Shown here: positions 1 to 13,899 of the stretch, piece after piece | Layout: each line of letters begins with the position of its first letter | Position numbering within the stretch: the first letter of the stretch is position 1 | DNA from: Piper betle | Lineage: Eukaryota; Streptophyta; Magnoliopsida; Piperales; Piperaceae | NCBI GenBank assembly: GCA_033002965.1 | Contig: JAURVB010002625.1 | Location: 1 to 64,000 of the forward strand | Direction: 5' to 3' | Length of the DNA stretch: 64,000 bases | Notes under the pieces: model-generated | The model's input: the letters and a program-made list of their open reading frames with translations, nothing else | Told to the model about the DNA's origin: nothing | Database searches by the model: none | Translations under genes and position numbers: made by a program

Positions 1-897
1 AAATTAACAAATTTTAAATGGGAACTAATATATGATTTAATTTTATAGCATAGGCATGAGAGTGAACAAGTTACATGAAAACATAAAACATCAATCACAT
101 TAGAAGTATTTTTCAAAGTTAATTTTTAAATTAAAATAAAAAATGATTAAGCTTAAGGTGCATGAGCCTTAAGAGTTGAACTTTCTCAAATAATTTAATA
201 TTTAATCATATATTTACGAAAATAATGATTTTAATATTTCATTTTAGTTGACGTACGTAAAAGGAAATTTTAAATAACAAGGGACATGGTAATCGTATGA
301 GATTATTTTTTATGAAAAAAACGTATTTAACAAGGGGAGAGAAACATCACTGTATCCAACAAAAAAGGACTGAATGACATAAAGTCCTAAATTGACCAAA
401 ATTTGACCCTGTCTGACGTAATTCATTGGGATTTCGACGGTACACAATTTGACTTTTGTCCAAAATATTAATGATACGGACATGGTTAATGGGTTGTATC
501 TGTATGCCGACGAACAAATGGGACCAACCAAATAATTAATTAGCCGGACCGAGTCATTGTGTCAAAAATGAGAAGAAAATTTTAAAAGGAGGGACGAAAA
601 AAAACCAGGCGGAGGGGTAAAACTGTCCACTTGGAAATATTGGAGAAAGGGCATTGAAGAGGGGGACCCACATCCACCCTGTCTACTCTGACTCGATAAG
701 AGCCGGTAATAAGATGTCAGATATGTCTGTCAAAAAAAGAAAACTTTGACGGTCAAAAAATTTTTCTCTACGATACCATCATCAACCCTCCTTCCTTCCT
801 CCCCAATCCAATCGCCGATCAAACCTCTACCTCCTACCATTTGTGTTGAACGCAACATATATATTTGTCAATCCAGTCTACACAAATACCATCCACC
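1..897 (+). other. 5' flank and presumed promoter of the GRF gene
   Basis: No protein-coding signal is seen. The last 170 bases before the start codon are pyrimidine-rich, as in many plant 5' leaders, and a TATA-like run lies at 856-866. That run is only about 40 bases from the ATG, so it may not be the functional TATA box. The rest is AT-rich intergenic sequence in which I recognise nothing. Confidence 0.4.
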
Positions 898-1784
898 ATG
901 GACGTCCACAAGCCCCCTGCCAAGCTCTCCCGTTTCTCCGAACCACCAGGTACTATTATGTTATGCCAGCTTGGGCACACTGATTTGATGGCTACCTCTG
1001 CGCTAGCTTGGGTGCACTGGGTTTGAATTTTTTGTGGTGTGGGTCGGCAGAGATGGCGGCCATGCAGGGAGGCCCCTCGGTGGGGCTGGGTCTGGGGCTG
1101 GGCTCAACTGCCAAATTCGCCGGCTTCACCTTCCTACAGCTGCAGGAGTTCGAGCACCAAGCTCTCATCTACAAGTACATGGCCGCCGGCGTCGCCGTCC
1201 CCTTCCACCTCGTCCTCCCCATCTGGAAGAGTGTCGCCAACTCCTCCCTCAACTCCTCTGCTCTCTACAAACACTATCCTTCTTGTTAGCACCGGCCATC
1301 TCTTCTACATATATGCTTGAATCTTTCTCTTTTATTGTGGATATGTTTATTAAGTATATAAACTAACTAGTGTTGCTTTTGGCGTTTTGCAGGGTTGGGG
1401 TGTGGGGGGAGCAGCTTGTGTTTTGACTACCGGAGCAGCATGGAGCCGGAGCCGGGGAGATGCCGGCGAACCGACGGGAAGAAGTGGCGGTGCTCCAAGG
1501 ACGTGGTGCCGGAGCAGAAGTACTGCGAGCGGCACATGCACCGTGGCCGCCAACGTTCAAGAAAGCCCGTGGAAGGCAGTGTTGCCACTCCCACTCACAT
1601 TACTTCCACCACCTCCACCAAGCTCCTCACCATGGACTCCAACACCCATCTCTCCATCTCCATCCCAGGCACTGCTACTGCTCCTCTTGCGGCTACTACT
1701 ACTACTGCTTCCACCACTCCCTCACTTTTCAATAGCAATGGCCCTTTGAGGTCTGGCTTCTCCCCCTCCATTGCCCTCCAATGA
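898..1784 (+). CDS. GRF: Growth-regulating factor (GRF) transcription factor, short form, three exons
   Basis: Plant-specific nuclear transcription factor that works with GIF co-activators to promote cell proliferation in growing organs. Proposed exons are 898-949, 1051-1284 and 1393-1784. All introns are GT..AG and the reading phase is kept, giving 225 residues. The QLQ domain (about residues 42-77, including [19 protein letters not shown]) binds GIF proteins; its usual Q-x3-L-x2-Q has F in place of L. The WRC domain (about 112-155) has the C-x9-C-x10-C-x2-H zinc ligands and the basic stretch RRTDGKKWR. Beyond residue 156 there is only a Thr/Ser-rich tail. The C-terminal TQL and FFD motifs of long GRFs are absent, so this is a short family member or has lost its last exon. 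The start was chosen because exon 1 joins exon 2 in frame; the ATG at 1053 is an alternative. Family assignment is certain, exon 1 less so. Confidence 0.88.
1554..1574 (+). promoter_or_regulatory. miR396 target site in the WRC-coding exon, with one seed-region change
   Basis: The bases encoding RSRKPVE match the conserved miR396 site of GRF mRNAs (CGTTCAAGAAAGC followed by a bulged C and TGTGGAA in the usual form). Here position 1568 is C where the usual site has T. The change is synonymous (Pro CCT to CCC) but puts an A:C mismatch opposite base 7 of miR396, inside the seed. miR396 control of GRF genes is established knowledge; weaker regulation of this copy is inference. Confidence 0.8.
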
Positions 1785-3487
1785 AAAGAAAGAAAACCCC
1801 AAAAAATTTCGTTGAGCTTCCTCTTAAATTTCTGGTGTTTATGATGAAAAAACTGTAGTTTTACTTTGCACGGAAGTTTGTTTTCATGATTTGTATGGGA
1901 CAGTGGTATCTGATTTTAGCTGCAACCAACCATCTACACTACATTTGTACAAGCACTTCAACTTTGAGAGGGGGGAGAGTATTAATGGTTTCTCATCTGT
2001 TCCATCCATATTCTATGATATAGAGTCCTGTTCCGTGCATTGTATTGAGCTTATAACTGTACAGGTGGCGGGGTGTTCATCACCTCATGTGACCCTGTTT
2101 CACACAGTATGAGAGAGAAAAATAAAATCTAGTATACTGTAATTTGTTGGGTGGGGGAAGTAAATGTCTGCTACTGGGTGTTGAACTCCTTCCACTCTGC
2201 TTCTCTGCCTTGTCTGAATGAAAGATTGAAGCAAATTGGAACAGACAAGTGCCAATGGAAACATTAATGGGCATTCAGAGCCAGCATGGGGATGCTTGCG
2301 ACCGGCAAAAGGACATGGGAAAGGGGTGTAGAAATGCGTGGATAGCTACCAAGGTACGGGAAATCTACTAGTTCCTGCACGCAGCCTGCTGTGTATAAGA
2401 TATGCCCACAGAGATTCCTTTGCTTGATGATTTCGGATATTGTAGGCTATGTATGTATCATTTGTGTGATTTTCTTCCTTTGATTGGTTATGTATGTTCT
2501 TTATAATTGGAGGTACTTTTTGGGCACACAAAGATCAGATGGACGAATAAATGCTGACCACACAAACGAGTTTATATAATAACATGAACTCTCTCGATTG
2601 AAAAATTGAGGTTTTCGCAAACAAAGATGGTGTAGTTGGGAGAGCAGAGCTGCATGATCTCACCCTTAACAGAACACAAAGAACATGGGCTTATGCAATT
2701 TGCAAGCTTAACTTGGTTGGGTTCGAAGTTTGATATTTTGAAAGAAAATCTTGATTTCAGATATTTTCATAATTTTTTTCATTAAATATAAATTAATAAA
2801 TAAATAACGATACATTATAATAAATTTATATAACAATATCAAATTTTAGTGAATTGTTGTTTTATTTAATACATAATTATACTCCATTTTTAGATCGGTG
2901 AAAACTAGATTAATGTGACTAACTCAAATATATTAGTTTTGGCCCCCGACCACTGAGCGTTCTCCCGTTTCGGTAGGCGGTTATCAATCAAAATCCACTA
3001 CATGTGCATCCGCTACATATGCCGTCTATTTTTAACCTTATACGAGCTAACCTCTAATTTGAACCTTGTTAGCGGTTCTCCCGGGAAATAGAGCAAATAA
3101 ATAAGAAAGTTGATAAATTTTAATTTTTAAAACATCAATGTGGCCTACTTTTATATTTTTTAAAATACACTTAATATAAAAGTATTTTAAAAATAATTTT
3201 ATTGCATTTGTTTTGATAATAATTAAAATGAAATAGTTAAAAGCATTAGACTCGATTTTGGTCGGTGTGACCAAAGATTACAATACAAGGACGGTTATTA
3301 GCCGCTCCTGGCCTCTTAGCCCTAACTTGATGCGGCAGGTCCGGCCACAACAACCCAATATCTATAGTTAAGATAATTTTTATTCCAAAAAAATTAGGCA
3401 TGATTGTGTGGCTTATGATAGAGGTAGACTCAAATTTTATATATAAATTTTTATTAAATAATAAGATACGTTATAATAATTTGATAT
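1785..3487 (+). other. 3' flank of the GRF gene and AT-rich intergenic DNA
   Basis: Likely 3' UTR after the stop codon; an AATAAA at 2121-2126 is a candidate poly(A) signal. From about 2550 the sequence is AT-rich. GC-richer patches at 2940-3080 and 3290-3350 do not code for anything I recognise. Confidence 0.35.
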
Positions 3488-3497
3488 ATTAGAGATA

Positions 3498-3693
3498 GAG
3501 TCATGATAGAAAGAAAATTTTTGAAATGTGAGAAATTTTGGGAAACTTTGATAAAAGTAGTCTGATATAATTTGATGGTTGAGACTAGCAGATGAAATTA
3601 ATTATGTAACCAACTCCAAATATGATTTGGAGCATCCGTTCATATCTAATGGCTCATGATAAGTTTTCAAAGTTTCTCTTTCTATCATAACTC
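3498..3693. mobile_element. Small Mutator-like MITE
   Basis: A 196-bp element with terminal inverted repeats of about 30 bp: the left end starts GAGTCATGATAGAAAG and the right end reads GAGTTATGATAGAAAG on the minus strand. It is flanked by ATTAGAGATA (3488-3497) and ATTAGAAATA (3694-3703), a 9-10 bp target duplication with one mismatch. That length is typical of Mutator-type insertions. No coding capacity. Confidence 0.65.
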
Positions 3694-3703
3694 ATTAGAA
3701 ATA

Positions 3704-4254
3704 AACTCTAATTTTAATGATAACTTTAATTAAATGAGAAAATCTTTTAATTTATTTTCTTGTATTATGATTGGTTGAATCTCTTTTCTTTAAAGCCGAC
3801 TTTTGATTTCATTTTTATTAATAATAGTAGATAAGTTAGATTGATCCACCATGTTAAAAAAATCGAATAGACTCAAATACAACATTCCTAAAATCCCGAT
3901 TTTAAGTTAAACTAGCCAATGATCTGCAATTCACGGGGCATATTTGAAGCTTATTAATAATATATATTAATAACATACAAATTAATTAAAAAATTATCAT
4001 TAATTATTATTGTTAAATATAAATAATGAATATGCATTTAAATTTAATAAAAATATCTATTTTTAGAATATAATAGGTATATGCAAATTATTAAAAGTAA
4101 TTTTAATTTTATGTTAAAAATAAGTAATAATATTCATTGAGTAGGTATTAATAAGTAAAAATTTTAATTAAAATAAAATTTTACTAATTAAATCAATTTT
4201 ATCAAGTTTTAAAGATTTTTAATTTAGATAAAATTATACTCTAAGTTTTTTTAA
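3704..4254. other. AT-rich intergenic sequence
   Basis: Nothing recognisable on either strand; only short AT-rich frames. Confidence 0.5.
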
Positions 4255-4255
4255 C

Positions 4256-4294
4256 AATAAATAATAAATAAATAAATAAATAAATAAATAAAAA
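4256..4294. repeat. (AAAT)n microsatellite
   Basis: About nine tandem AAAT units, slightly interrupted at the left end. Confidence 0.85.
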
Positions 4295-7200
4295 TATTAA
4301 ATTAAGCATATATTATTAATAAAACACTCTAATTCCAGTAATATAATTATAAAATGTAACACCCCATATTTAGTTCGTTATTAAACTGAACTGGATGTAT
4401 TATGGGAGGTCAAAGTGATTCTCAAATTCGATTAAATTGGTTGGTCTGAACCTAAGCGAAAGAGATCTACTTCAAGCATCATAAGATGAGAAGAACACCA
4501 CTATGAATGTATAAAATGCACAACCTATCAGGATGTTATGTGGATGATGTAATAACAAAAAAATTCACACTCCAATTGATTAAATATGATAAAAAATTTA
4601 TAAATAAAAAGACAAAGTCTTCCTTAAAAATACAATAGGGAACCACCCAGTCCATCATTATATCACAAAATATACGAAAATAGTAAGATACATCATAACA
4701 TCATATTTTGTCTACAATATAATTCATGACTAGATCATGACCCATCTGCTTATCTCATTAACAATATTGAAGTTATACTAATTTCATCATAACAATGTCA
4801 TTATCATCGCAAAATATCATTAACAAAATAAGATAACCATGCATTAAACATCATCAAAATATTTCATCACAAGTTTTACATATTAATAAGCATCATAATA
4901 AAACGTCACTATCGTTAGACATGTGTGTATGCAAGGATGTCACTACTCATTCATCAAGTTTGGCATATCCTATTGTGTTTGATGCTCACCTACATATGTA
5001 ATAGAAAACCATGGTTATCACTAGTCCAGAAAATAACTAATATCAAACTGTTAATGAGAGTTAACTTTTATAAAAAGAAAACATGCATATACTTTATCAA
5101 AACTCTCATAATGGTAACTACTGAAGAACTATCGATCTATAGTCTTGATAGCATCTTGAACTGACTAGTATGATGCCTCTTTCGGCAATTTCTAACTGTC
5201 CCTCTCTGGAGATTATCAATATCCTAAACCCTCTCCTACCCTCCATATATATCTGGCCCTTAGCGCGATGGTTGAGTACTCTCATGCAGTCGCCTTTTGA
5301 ACCCCTTTGAACTATATATCCGGATATATGTTGTACTAAACAGGACTCGTAAATTCTCATGTTTCTCTTGGTGTGAGGAACTCTAAACGTGGAGTTGTCA
5401 GAATCCCTCGAGAATGGAATAACCTTTTCATTAATCCAGAATCTGCTGTGACTGGCATGTGCACCCGCTCATGGTACATGCGAGTCGATTTTTCCATCTC
5501 TCGTCTCACTAAAAACTTAATAAAATCATATATAAGCGTGAGAAGGGATTTATATAATAGGCCTTAAGGTAACTTGCAGAGGATCATGTTTTCGAAATTA
5601 GACTTGAGGGATCTCATCCTCTAAGATGATTAATCTAGAAAACCATTTGTTCAAATGGGCCGTGTTAAGTGGGTCTAATAAACCAATCACTTAACATGTC
5701 CTGCACCCTACAATCCAAAACAATAATAGAAGAGATTGACAAAAAAGAGTACGAGTTTTAAATGAACTTGGTAGAAGCTCCAAGAGTGGTCTTGCGCCTA
5801 TGCGGCAAACTCCTATACCGAACCTACATAAACAGAACTAAACACTAACAATCATGAACACCCATAATCATTTAGGATAATCATGTACATCCTTATCAAT
5901 CCAAACAACCCCTAATCTTGTCGACAATATAATCATGCACAACAATATGATACCGAGATATATTGATAATGTTTCAGGAAACACTCAACAAGGTAAAGTA
6001 ACCCTAATAATCATGTTGTATACGTATGATAAACCTGTAATTAATTTCATATCATGGTAATGCAATTAAATTCAAATGTCATCACTAATCACAATCTAAC
6101 TATTATCATACAACAATTTCATCAATTAATACTTAACCATATAAATCTACATTCTTAGGTTATCAAGCCATCAACACCACATATTTATTAATATGTAGTT
6201 AAACATAACAATTAACTAAATAAAGATCATGAATCTGATAATCAAATTAATGCTCAATTATGAAAATTTAATAATAAGAACTATATGTATAATTCATGAG
6301 TTTAATTAACATTGATTAATAGCAGATATCAACAAACATGTATTTTGACTTGACAAATCAAGTATTTTCCTATAATTAAAACAACACAAGCATTCACAAT
6401 TTGTATTAATTCATCCACATCACACAATTCAATCAACAATATAATCATCATGATCAATCATATGAAATAAAATGAAATTAAATCGTATACCTAAGTCGGT
6501 GGTCACACGATGACAGTGACAACGACCGTGGTTGTCGTGAGGATGGAGATGGCAACTATGATTGCCGTCCCACGAGACCACTGACAACCACAGCACAGCT
6601 GTGAATTCAGTCCTAAGGGGGAGCGGCTTGAGGTGGCCGGAGCTGCCACTGGCCAGCGGCAACGATGGCAGTTGTGGTCGACTCGGGTAGGAGGAAGAGT
6701 AGGCTAGGGTTTGGGTTAGGGTTAGGTGGAGGTGGGAAGAACTTGGCTGAGGCCATCACTAGCCGGTGGCGACAACCATTCGCCAACTATGGCAAGGGTG
6801 AGGTCGGCTAGGGCAGGGAGCAGCTAAGAGGGTTCGGTTGGGGGAGAGGGGGAGGTTGAGGTCGGCTAGGGGGGATGGGGGGTGACGGCATGGATGGAGG
6901 CAGTGCGTGACTGGCCGGTGGTGGCGCTAGTTGTCGACAACAGTGCATGCAAGCAGTGACCTTGATTCACTCAGGGTCTCATGCATGTCGTCGCTCAGGC
7001 TGGGGAAGAGTTGGGAAGGAAGGCTAATGGGCTAGGGAGGGTCGTCAGAGGTTATCTCCCGAGTTGGCGGCAAGTGGAGAACCTGCAAGGTGGCAACAAT
7101 GGGCGGGTGTGAGGGAAAATGGGGAGAAGAGGGGAGAAAGATGAGGGAGGAAAGGTGGTGGTTGAGGTGGTGGCGACGACAAAGGGAGGTGGCTAGGATG

Positions 7201-9816
7201 GTGGCTATAAACCCATGAACCGAGTCAAAGTTTTATAGTTAGAACCAGTCGATTCGACTATTATTGTTAGAATACACGTGCTAAGCAGAGGCCGACCATG
7301 TGTTATGAGGTATGGAGGTCATATGTACCCAAGTATATGATGATAATGTCAGTAAAGTAGTAGCAGAATAAGTTATCAAAGTATATGAGAGTATGAACAG
7401 TATATGAATTCTAGTTTTATCAAGTTAGGACAAGTTATTTATTATTTTGATTGGGTTAGTAGGCTTTGAGTAGGTCATTCAAGTTAGGACTTGATTATTT
7501 TATTTTATGGTATGTTATTATTTTTATTTTGTATTTTTTGGAATTTATTTATTAGTATTGACTCGAGTCGGGACCGATTAAGTTTAACTTAAGAGACTGT
7601 CGTTGCCTTATACCACATGATCCTTCCCTTCCTCGAGACGATCACTCCTCCTGATGCCTCCCCTACTTCACCCCGCCGCCAACTACTGTCGCCGCCGGCC
7701 GCACCGTCACCGCAGCCCGGTTGTGCCGCTGTCACCTTGCCGTTGCACTTTCCTTCCTTCCTCCTTATTCCCTTCTTCCCCTCTTCCTCCTCCTACCCTA
7801 TTCTCCGACTGCCACCCCTATTTCCTTGTAGTGACGGCGTCAGTCGCCGCCACCTGTCGAAACTGCCAGTCGAACCCTCTTCGCCAACCCTCCTTCCTTC
7901 CTTTCCCCCACTTTTCCCCTTCCCTCTCCTCTATCCTGTCACCCCTTTCTTCCTTAATTTGGCCGTCGGCAACACAATCAATGGAGACCGATTCTGGCTA
8001 GTGGCCCTGGCTAGACTACCTAGACCACACCTAGCCCCCTCCTCTTTCCTTGCCGGCCAATTCCCATCCAAGACAACCACTCCTAGGATGGTGCCGATTC
8101 AAGTCGGAATCACAATTCTTAAATTTTAGATTTTTAATTTATTTTAATTATTATGCATATCATTGATAATTTTCAATTTTTTCATATTTTTGTTAATATG
8201 GTAATTTTGATATGTTTGATAATTATTTTTAATTAATAAAATTTTATGTAATTAAAAATGGATAATACTTAATAATAATTCAAATTAATTGATTATGAAA
8301 TTAATTATGATTGAGATGATGTTAGAAATTGTGATAATTGTGTATTAGAATTATAAATGTATCAGTTAATTATTAGTGATTAGGAAGCTAATTCATAATA
8401 CAAATTAAATGTAAAATAGTATAATTAGTATTAATAAAGTAAATTAAAGATAAAATATCATAAGTAGGATTATTGAGATGATTAATCATCATTAGGGTTA
8501 CTAATTTAATTTAATGAGGATTGATATAAAATGATGATAAATTTAGGAATTATGACATATTGGTTGCAAATTGTTAATTTGTTTATTTAACTAATTTGTT
8601 GATTTCATGATATGAAGTATTATTTATAATGTTCATGATGATTATGTAATGATTTACATGCATTCATTTAATGCATGCATTATATAGTTAGAATGAGCAT
8701 TAGTGTAGTTTTGTTTGTATAGTTACGGAGTAGAAGCCCGCCCCCTATATGCTTGGGCTTAGGGCTTCTACCAGAACCATTTAGGATTTGCCCCTATTTT
8801 ATTGCTCTTTCTATTGTGATTTAATTTTACTAATTGCAAAACGAGTTAAGTGGTGTCTAATGATCCCACTTAACTCGGGTCATTTAGCCGATAGTTTTTC
8901 TGAATTAATAACTCTCGAGGATGAGATCTCTTGAGTTTGATTTCGAAGACAAAATCTACTTCAAATTACCTTTGGGCCTATTATATAAATCACTTCTTGG
9001 ACCTATGTATAAATTTATCGAGTTTACAGTGAGACGAGAGATGTGTTAGAATAATTTCAATATCATGCAAGTATACACGGTTGAAATAAGTAATATAATG
9101 ATAAATTCGAGTATCGTTCCCAGAGAGAGATGAATTTCCTTAAATTAATTAAATAAAATAATATTAAGAAAAAAAATAATTGACTTAACTAATTCTAAAT
9201 AATAACTTTAAATAAAAGGAGAAGTTAAAATGATAAAACTCGTTCTAGAATCGAATTTCCCTTAACATGAATTTAATGTTCATCAAATCTTCTTCTTATC
9301 TTTTATTCCTCGGATTGTCGATCTAGGATAATTATATAACATGGTGGCTCCCGCTCCTTCATGCTTCTATTATTTTGCCTCAATTTTTACCTCCTGTTGA
9401 TAATTAATTAATCAACAAAATGATGCATTAAGATTTGCCTTACAATTGCATACGGTGGTGTGTATCTCCTGACCACAACGACAACAAGTCAAAAGACTCG
9501 TCATATAATAATTTATCAATGACTAATCTAATTAATTTCTCCCGAAATCTAATTAAACCTCATGATCTCAGAAATAGGTGATCAATCTACTCTTAGCATT
9601 CAGAACATGATAACTCAAACAATCTGATTGAATAAATGAATAAGAGGTATGAATAAGAGGTTGAAATGATTCAATTAAATCATGCTAAGTTCCATTCTTC
9701 TCTGGAACAAAATAAAATACTACTCCATAATAAAAATAAAAAAACAATATAAAAAAGAAAATAGTTTTCATTATAAAAGAGAAAAGAATTACAAAACTAG
9801 AACTATTTCTTCTACT

Positions 9817-10719
9817 CATGGTTGCATGAATCAGAATCAGTTTTCCAGGGAGTCGGAATCGGAATCGGAATCGGAATCGGTCTGAATCGGCCAAGAATCG
9901 GTTCAGTTGAATCGGTCCAAATTAATTTAATCGGTCATATATAATAATTTGACAATTTATAATATAAATATATTAAAATTGGGTATTGATGTTATTTTGA
10001 TATTATTCTGTGTATTATAGTTTCTGATATTTTTAAATATTTTAAAGATTTTTTAAATTATTTAGAATTAATTATTATTTTTGACACGAGTTAGACTCGA
10101 GTCAACTTTTAATTACGAGAATGCCACTCTTTACCCCCCGCCGCCGCCGCCGGCCCGGTCGGCGGCGAGTCTCGCAGCGGCGATGTCGGCAGCCCGGTCG
10201 GACGAACAGTCCGCAGTCCGTAGCCGGTGGCGAGGCGGCCCAGAGGCCGGCGGTGAGTCAGCGGTGATTCGTGCGTCACAGCCCGATTCGGTCCGGCCAC
10301 ACGTCGGCGGCGACGTTGCGAGGTCGGCGGCGAGGTCGGTAGCCCGGTTGGCGGCGAGCCCGGAGTCGGGGAGCACGGCGGAGGGCGGAAACGGGGCGGC
10401 GGCGGGCGGACGAGCGGGGGCGGCGTGGGGGGAGCGGGTTTGATTTTAGGTTTTTAAAATCCAAATTACCATTTTACCCATGCTTAAATAATTTAATAAA
10501 AATCATACTTAGGGTATTTTAGTAATTTCATAAAAACCGATTCTGATTTAAATCGGCCGATTCTGATTCCGAGTTAAATCGGTCGGAATCGGCCGAACTC
10601 GGCCGATTCCGAGGCCGATTCGGGGCCGACCGAGTCGGCCCCGAAATCGGATCGGCGCAATGCCGATCCGATTTAAATCGGCCGATTCCGCACGGAATTG
10701 GCCGATTCGTGCATCATGG
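9817..10719. mobile_element. hAT-like non-autonomous element (MITE) carrying LTR-derived sequence
   Basis: A 903-bp element flanked by a perfect 8-bp duplication CTTCTACT (9809-9816 and 10720-10727), as hAT transposases make. Its ends are imperfect inverted repeats (CATGGTTGCATGAATCAG and, inverted, CATGATGCACGAATCGG), followed by repeated ATCGG motifs. The interior from about 9975 to 10130 resembles the family C LTR, including the GACTCGAGTC motif, and then becomes a GC-rich block (10135-10440). The 120-residue frame in that block is low-complexity and is not a gene. Confidence 0.8.
9853..9880. repeat. (GGAATC)n short tandem repeat
   Basis: Four to five units inside the left part of the hAT-like element, apparently expanded from the ATCGG motif common to its terminal region. 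Confidence 0.85.
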
Positions 10720-11204
10720 CTTCTACTAAACTCTTAAACTAAGAGTTGAGATATGATTAACAACAAATGACCACTCCTTTATATAGAAGTGGAGATACAA
10801 GAATTCGAAGAGAGTGTTCACAAATCGACGTAGTCTAATTAATTATGATGCCCCTTCAAGTTTCCAATTCTTCGACTCCATTGAACACCATAAATTGTAG
10901 CCATTGGGTGACTAAGTGTCATGACCATTCAATTCCAAAGTTTACTTTATTCATCTTTTTCTACATTGAAACACTAAAATTAAGCATATCTCTATTAATT
11001 AACTAAAAAAATAATGTAAAATATTACTTAATTAATAATGTTCATACCTGGCAAGTATAAAATTACATTAAAAACATGGCTAAATATTGTATACTTTAAA
11101 CACTTAACAAGATAGTGAAATCAACTTGTACATACCATGAGCGGGTGCACATGTCAATCACAGCAGGCTCTCGATTAGTGAGCGGGTTGTTCCATTCCCC
11201 GCCC

Positions 11205-12273
11205 TTTGTTCCGCTCTCAAATCCTTGAACTTATGAAGTCTCGTTTCTGTAGCGGACCAATTTGTTGACATACCACTGTGCCATTTTTTATTAACACAAT
11301 GACTATGAGCCCTTATTGCAGTTAATGCTATTGAATCCGCAACCTTACTTTTTGTACCAACTATTAAAAAGTGCTTTCCCCTACTTGCTGCATCAAAAAC
11401 TAAATCACAGGTTTTTGATAAAAAATGAGAAGTTTTAGTAAGATTTGGAATATGAATACCTTTACACTTTGTAGAGATGCAAGGTGCCATTCTGAGGATT
11501 CCATCATAGTTGCAAAAATCGGCCGATTTAACTTGGGTCAAAATGAGGGTAAATCATCATTGCTAAAAATCAGACTATGAATCTCCCGATTCTGGCCAAT
11601 CCAAACTGATTATCACCCGAGTCGACTTGGGTAAGAATCAGCCGATTCTGGCAAATAGGGGGACGGGCGAGGGGTCGGCAGGCCTCAAGGGGGGGGGGGG
11701 GGTTGGTTAGAGGGAGACAAGGGCGGGGTGGTGGGGGGAGACCAGGGGGGTGGGCGACAAGGGGACGGGGGTGGTAGGGGAGTGGGAGGGGACGGGGTGG
11801 CTGGATGGCGACGGGGGCAGGCGGTGGGTGAGTGTGGGGGGTGGTGCTTGGGGGGTTAGTTGGGGGTTGTGTGGATGGGATGGTGGCAATTGGTGAAGGG
11901 GGGTAGTTTATGTAATAAAAATTGACTCGCTCATTACTCGAGTCAATAATAATAAAATAAATTCTAAAATATAAAATAAAATTTAATAAAATCTGATAAA
12001 AAAAATACAACCAATAATAGTCTAATGACGTGTTCTAAAATGATGCGGGTGACAGGGAAGAGGAGATCAATGGCCGATTTTGATCGATTCAAATTAACCG
12101 ATTCTTGTCCAATTTTTAATGAATTAGTCTAATTTAATGACTCCTTTTCAATCCGATTTAACATCCGATTCCAATTTTTGCAACTATGGATTCCATTTCC
12201 TAGTACCATGACCGAAATGAACTCCCGCTTCCATCATCTCTTCTAAATGGATGTTCCAATATTTTTTTGTCAT
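11205..12273 (-). pseudogene. rps2: rps2 plastid ribosomal protein S2 fragment, split by a MITE
   Basis: In the plastid this gene encodes small-subunit ribosomal protein S2. The start codon is at 12271-12273; the N-terminal part, ending GHGTRKWNP, runs to 12196. The MITE and its duplication then intervene, and reading resumes with RMAP and continues through [20 protein letters not shown] and NKKW to [12 protein letters not shown] near 11205. After that the frame runs into flanking LTR sequence, so roughly the second half is missing. Compared with plastid S2 there are several substitutions and one extra base just after the MITE. It lies downstream of the rpoC2 piece on the same strand, as in plastomes. 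Not functional in the nucleus. Confidence 0.92.
11504..12187. mobile_element. hAT-like MITE inserted in the plastid rps2 fragment
   Basis: A 684-bp element with inverted ends: ATAGTTGCAAAAATCGG at the left and, inverted, ATAGTTGCAAAAATTGG at the right. It is flanked by a perfect 8-bp duplication GGATTCCA (11496-11503 and 12188-12195). Because S2 continues across it, the empty site can be inferred from the protein. The G-rich interior (11650-11890) and the ACTCGAGTCAATAATAATAA part resemble family C LTR sequence in reverse. The long proline-rich frame is low-complexity. Confidence 0.88.
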
Positions 12274-12489
12274 TTCTCCCCACATTTTCTTTTTTTCAAA
12301 GTACCCTGAAAATAAATAATTGTTCCGAAGGAACTTTCTCCCGTAAATAGACCGTGCATCAACGGCCCAGGCCAAAATAAAACGGGGAATATCTTTCCAT
12401 TTGGTATTATCTTTAATACCAAATCAAACGACTGGTTCAATTCGAATTAGTTAAAAGAAACGAATAAGTCCGCTTTTCGAAATTTTGAA

Positions 12490-13899
<1,410 letters not shown>

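Larger units (their letters stand above)
9044..11109 (-). mobile_element. Family A solo LTR (reverse) interrupted by a hAT-like MITE
   Basis: On the plus strand it runs from TGTTAGAATAATTTC to CACTTAACA, the inverse of the complete family A LTR at 29512-30667. Without the MITE and its duplication it is about 1155 bp, almost exactly the length of that copy. Flanks are AGATG (9039-9043) and AGATA (11110-11114), a 5-bp target duplication with one change. No internal region is present, so this is a solo LTR. Confidence 0.85.

Noticed and set aside
6708..6727. Telomere-like GGGTTTGGGTTAGGGTTAGG
   Set aside because: Only about three imperfect units, inside a GC-rich LTR interior with many similar G-rich words; not an interstitial telomere array.
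7617..8129. 170-residue Pro/Ser-rich ORF
   Set aside because: Lies in the GC-rich interior of family C LTR copy 2, low complexity, no start context or domain, and the corresponding part of other copies is not open in the same frame.
10081..10464. Overlapping Ala/Arg-rich ORFs on both strands
   Set aside because: GC-rich core of a hAT-like MITE; frames on both strands are equally open, as expected from composition.
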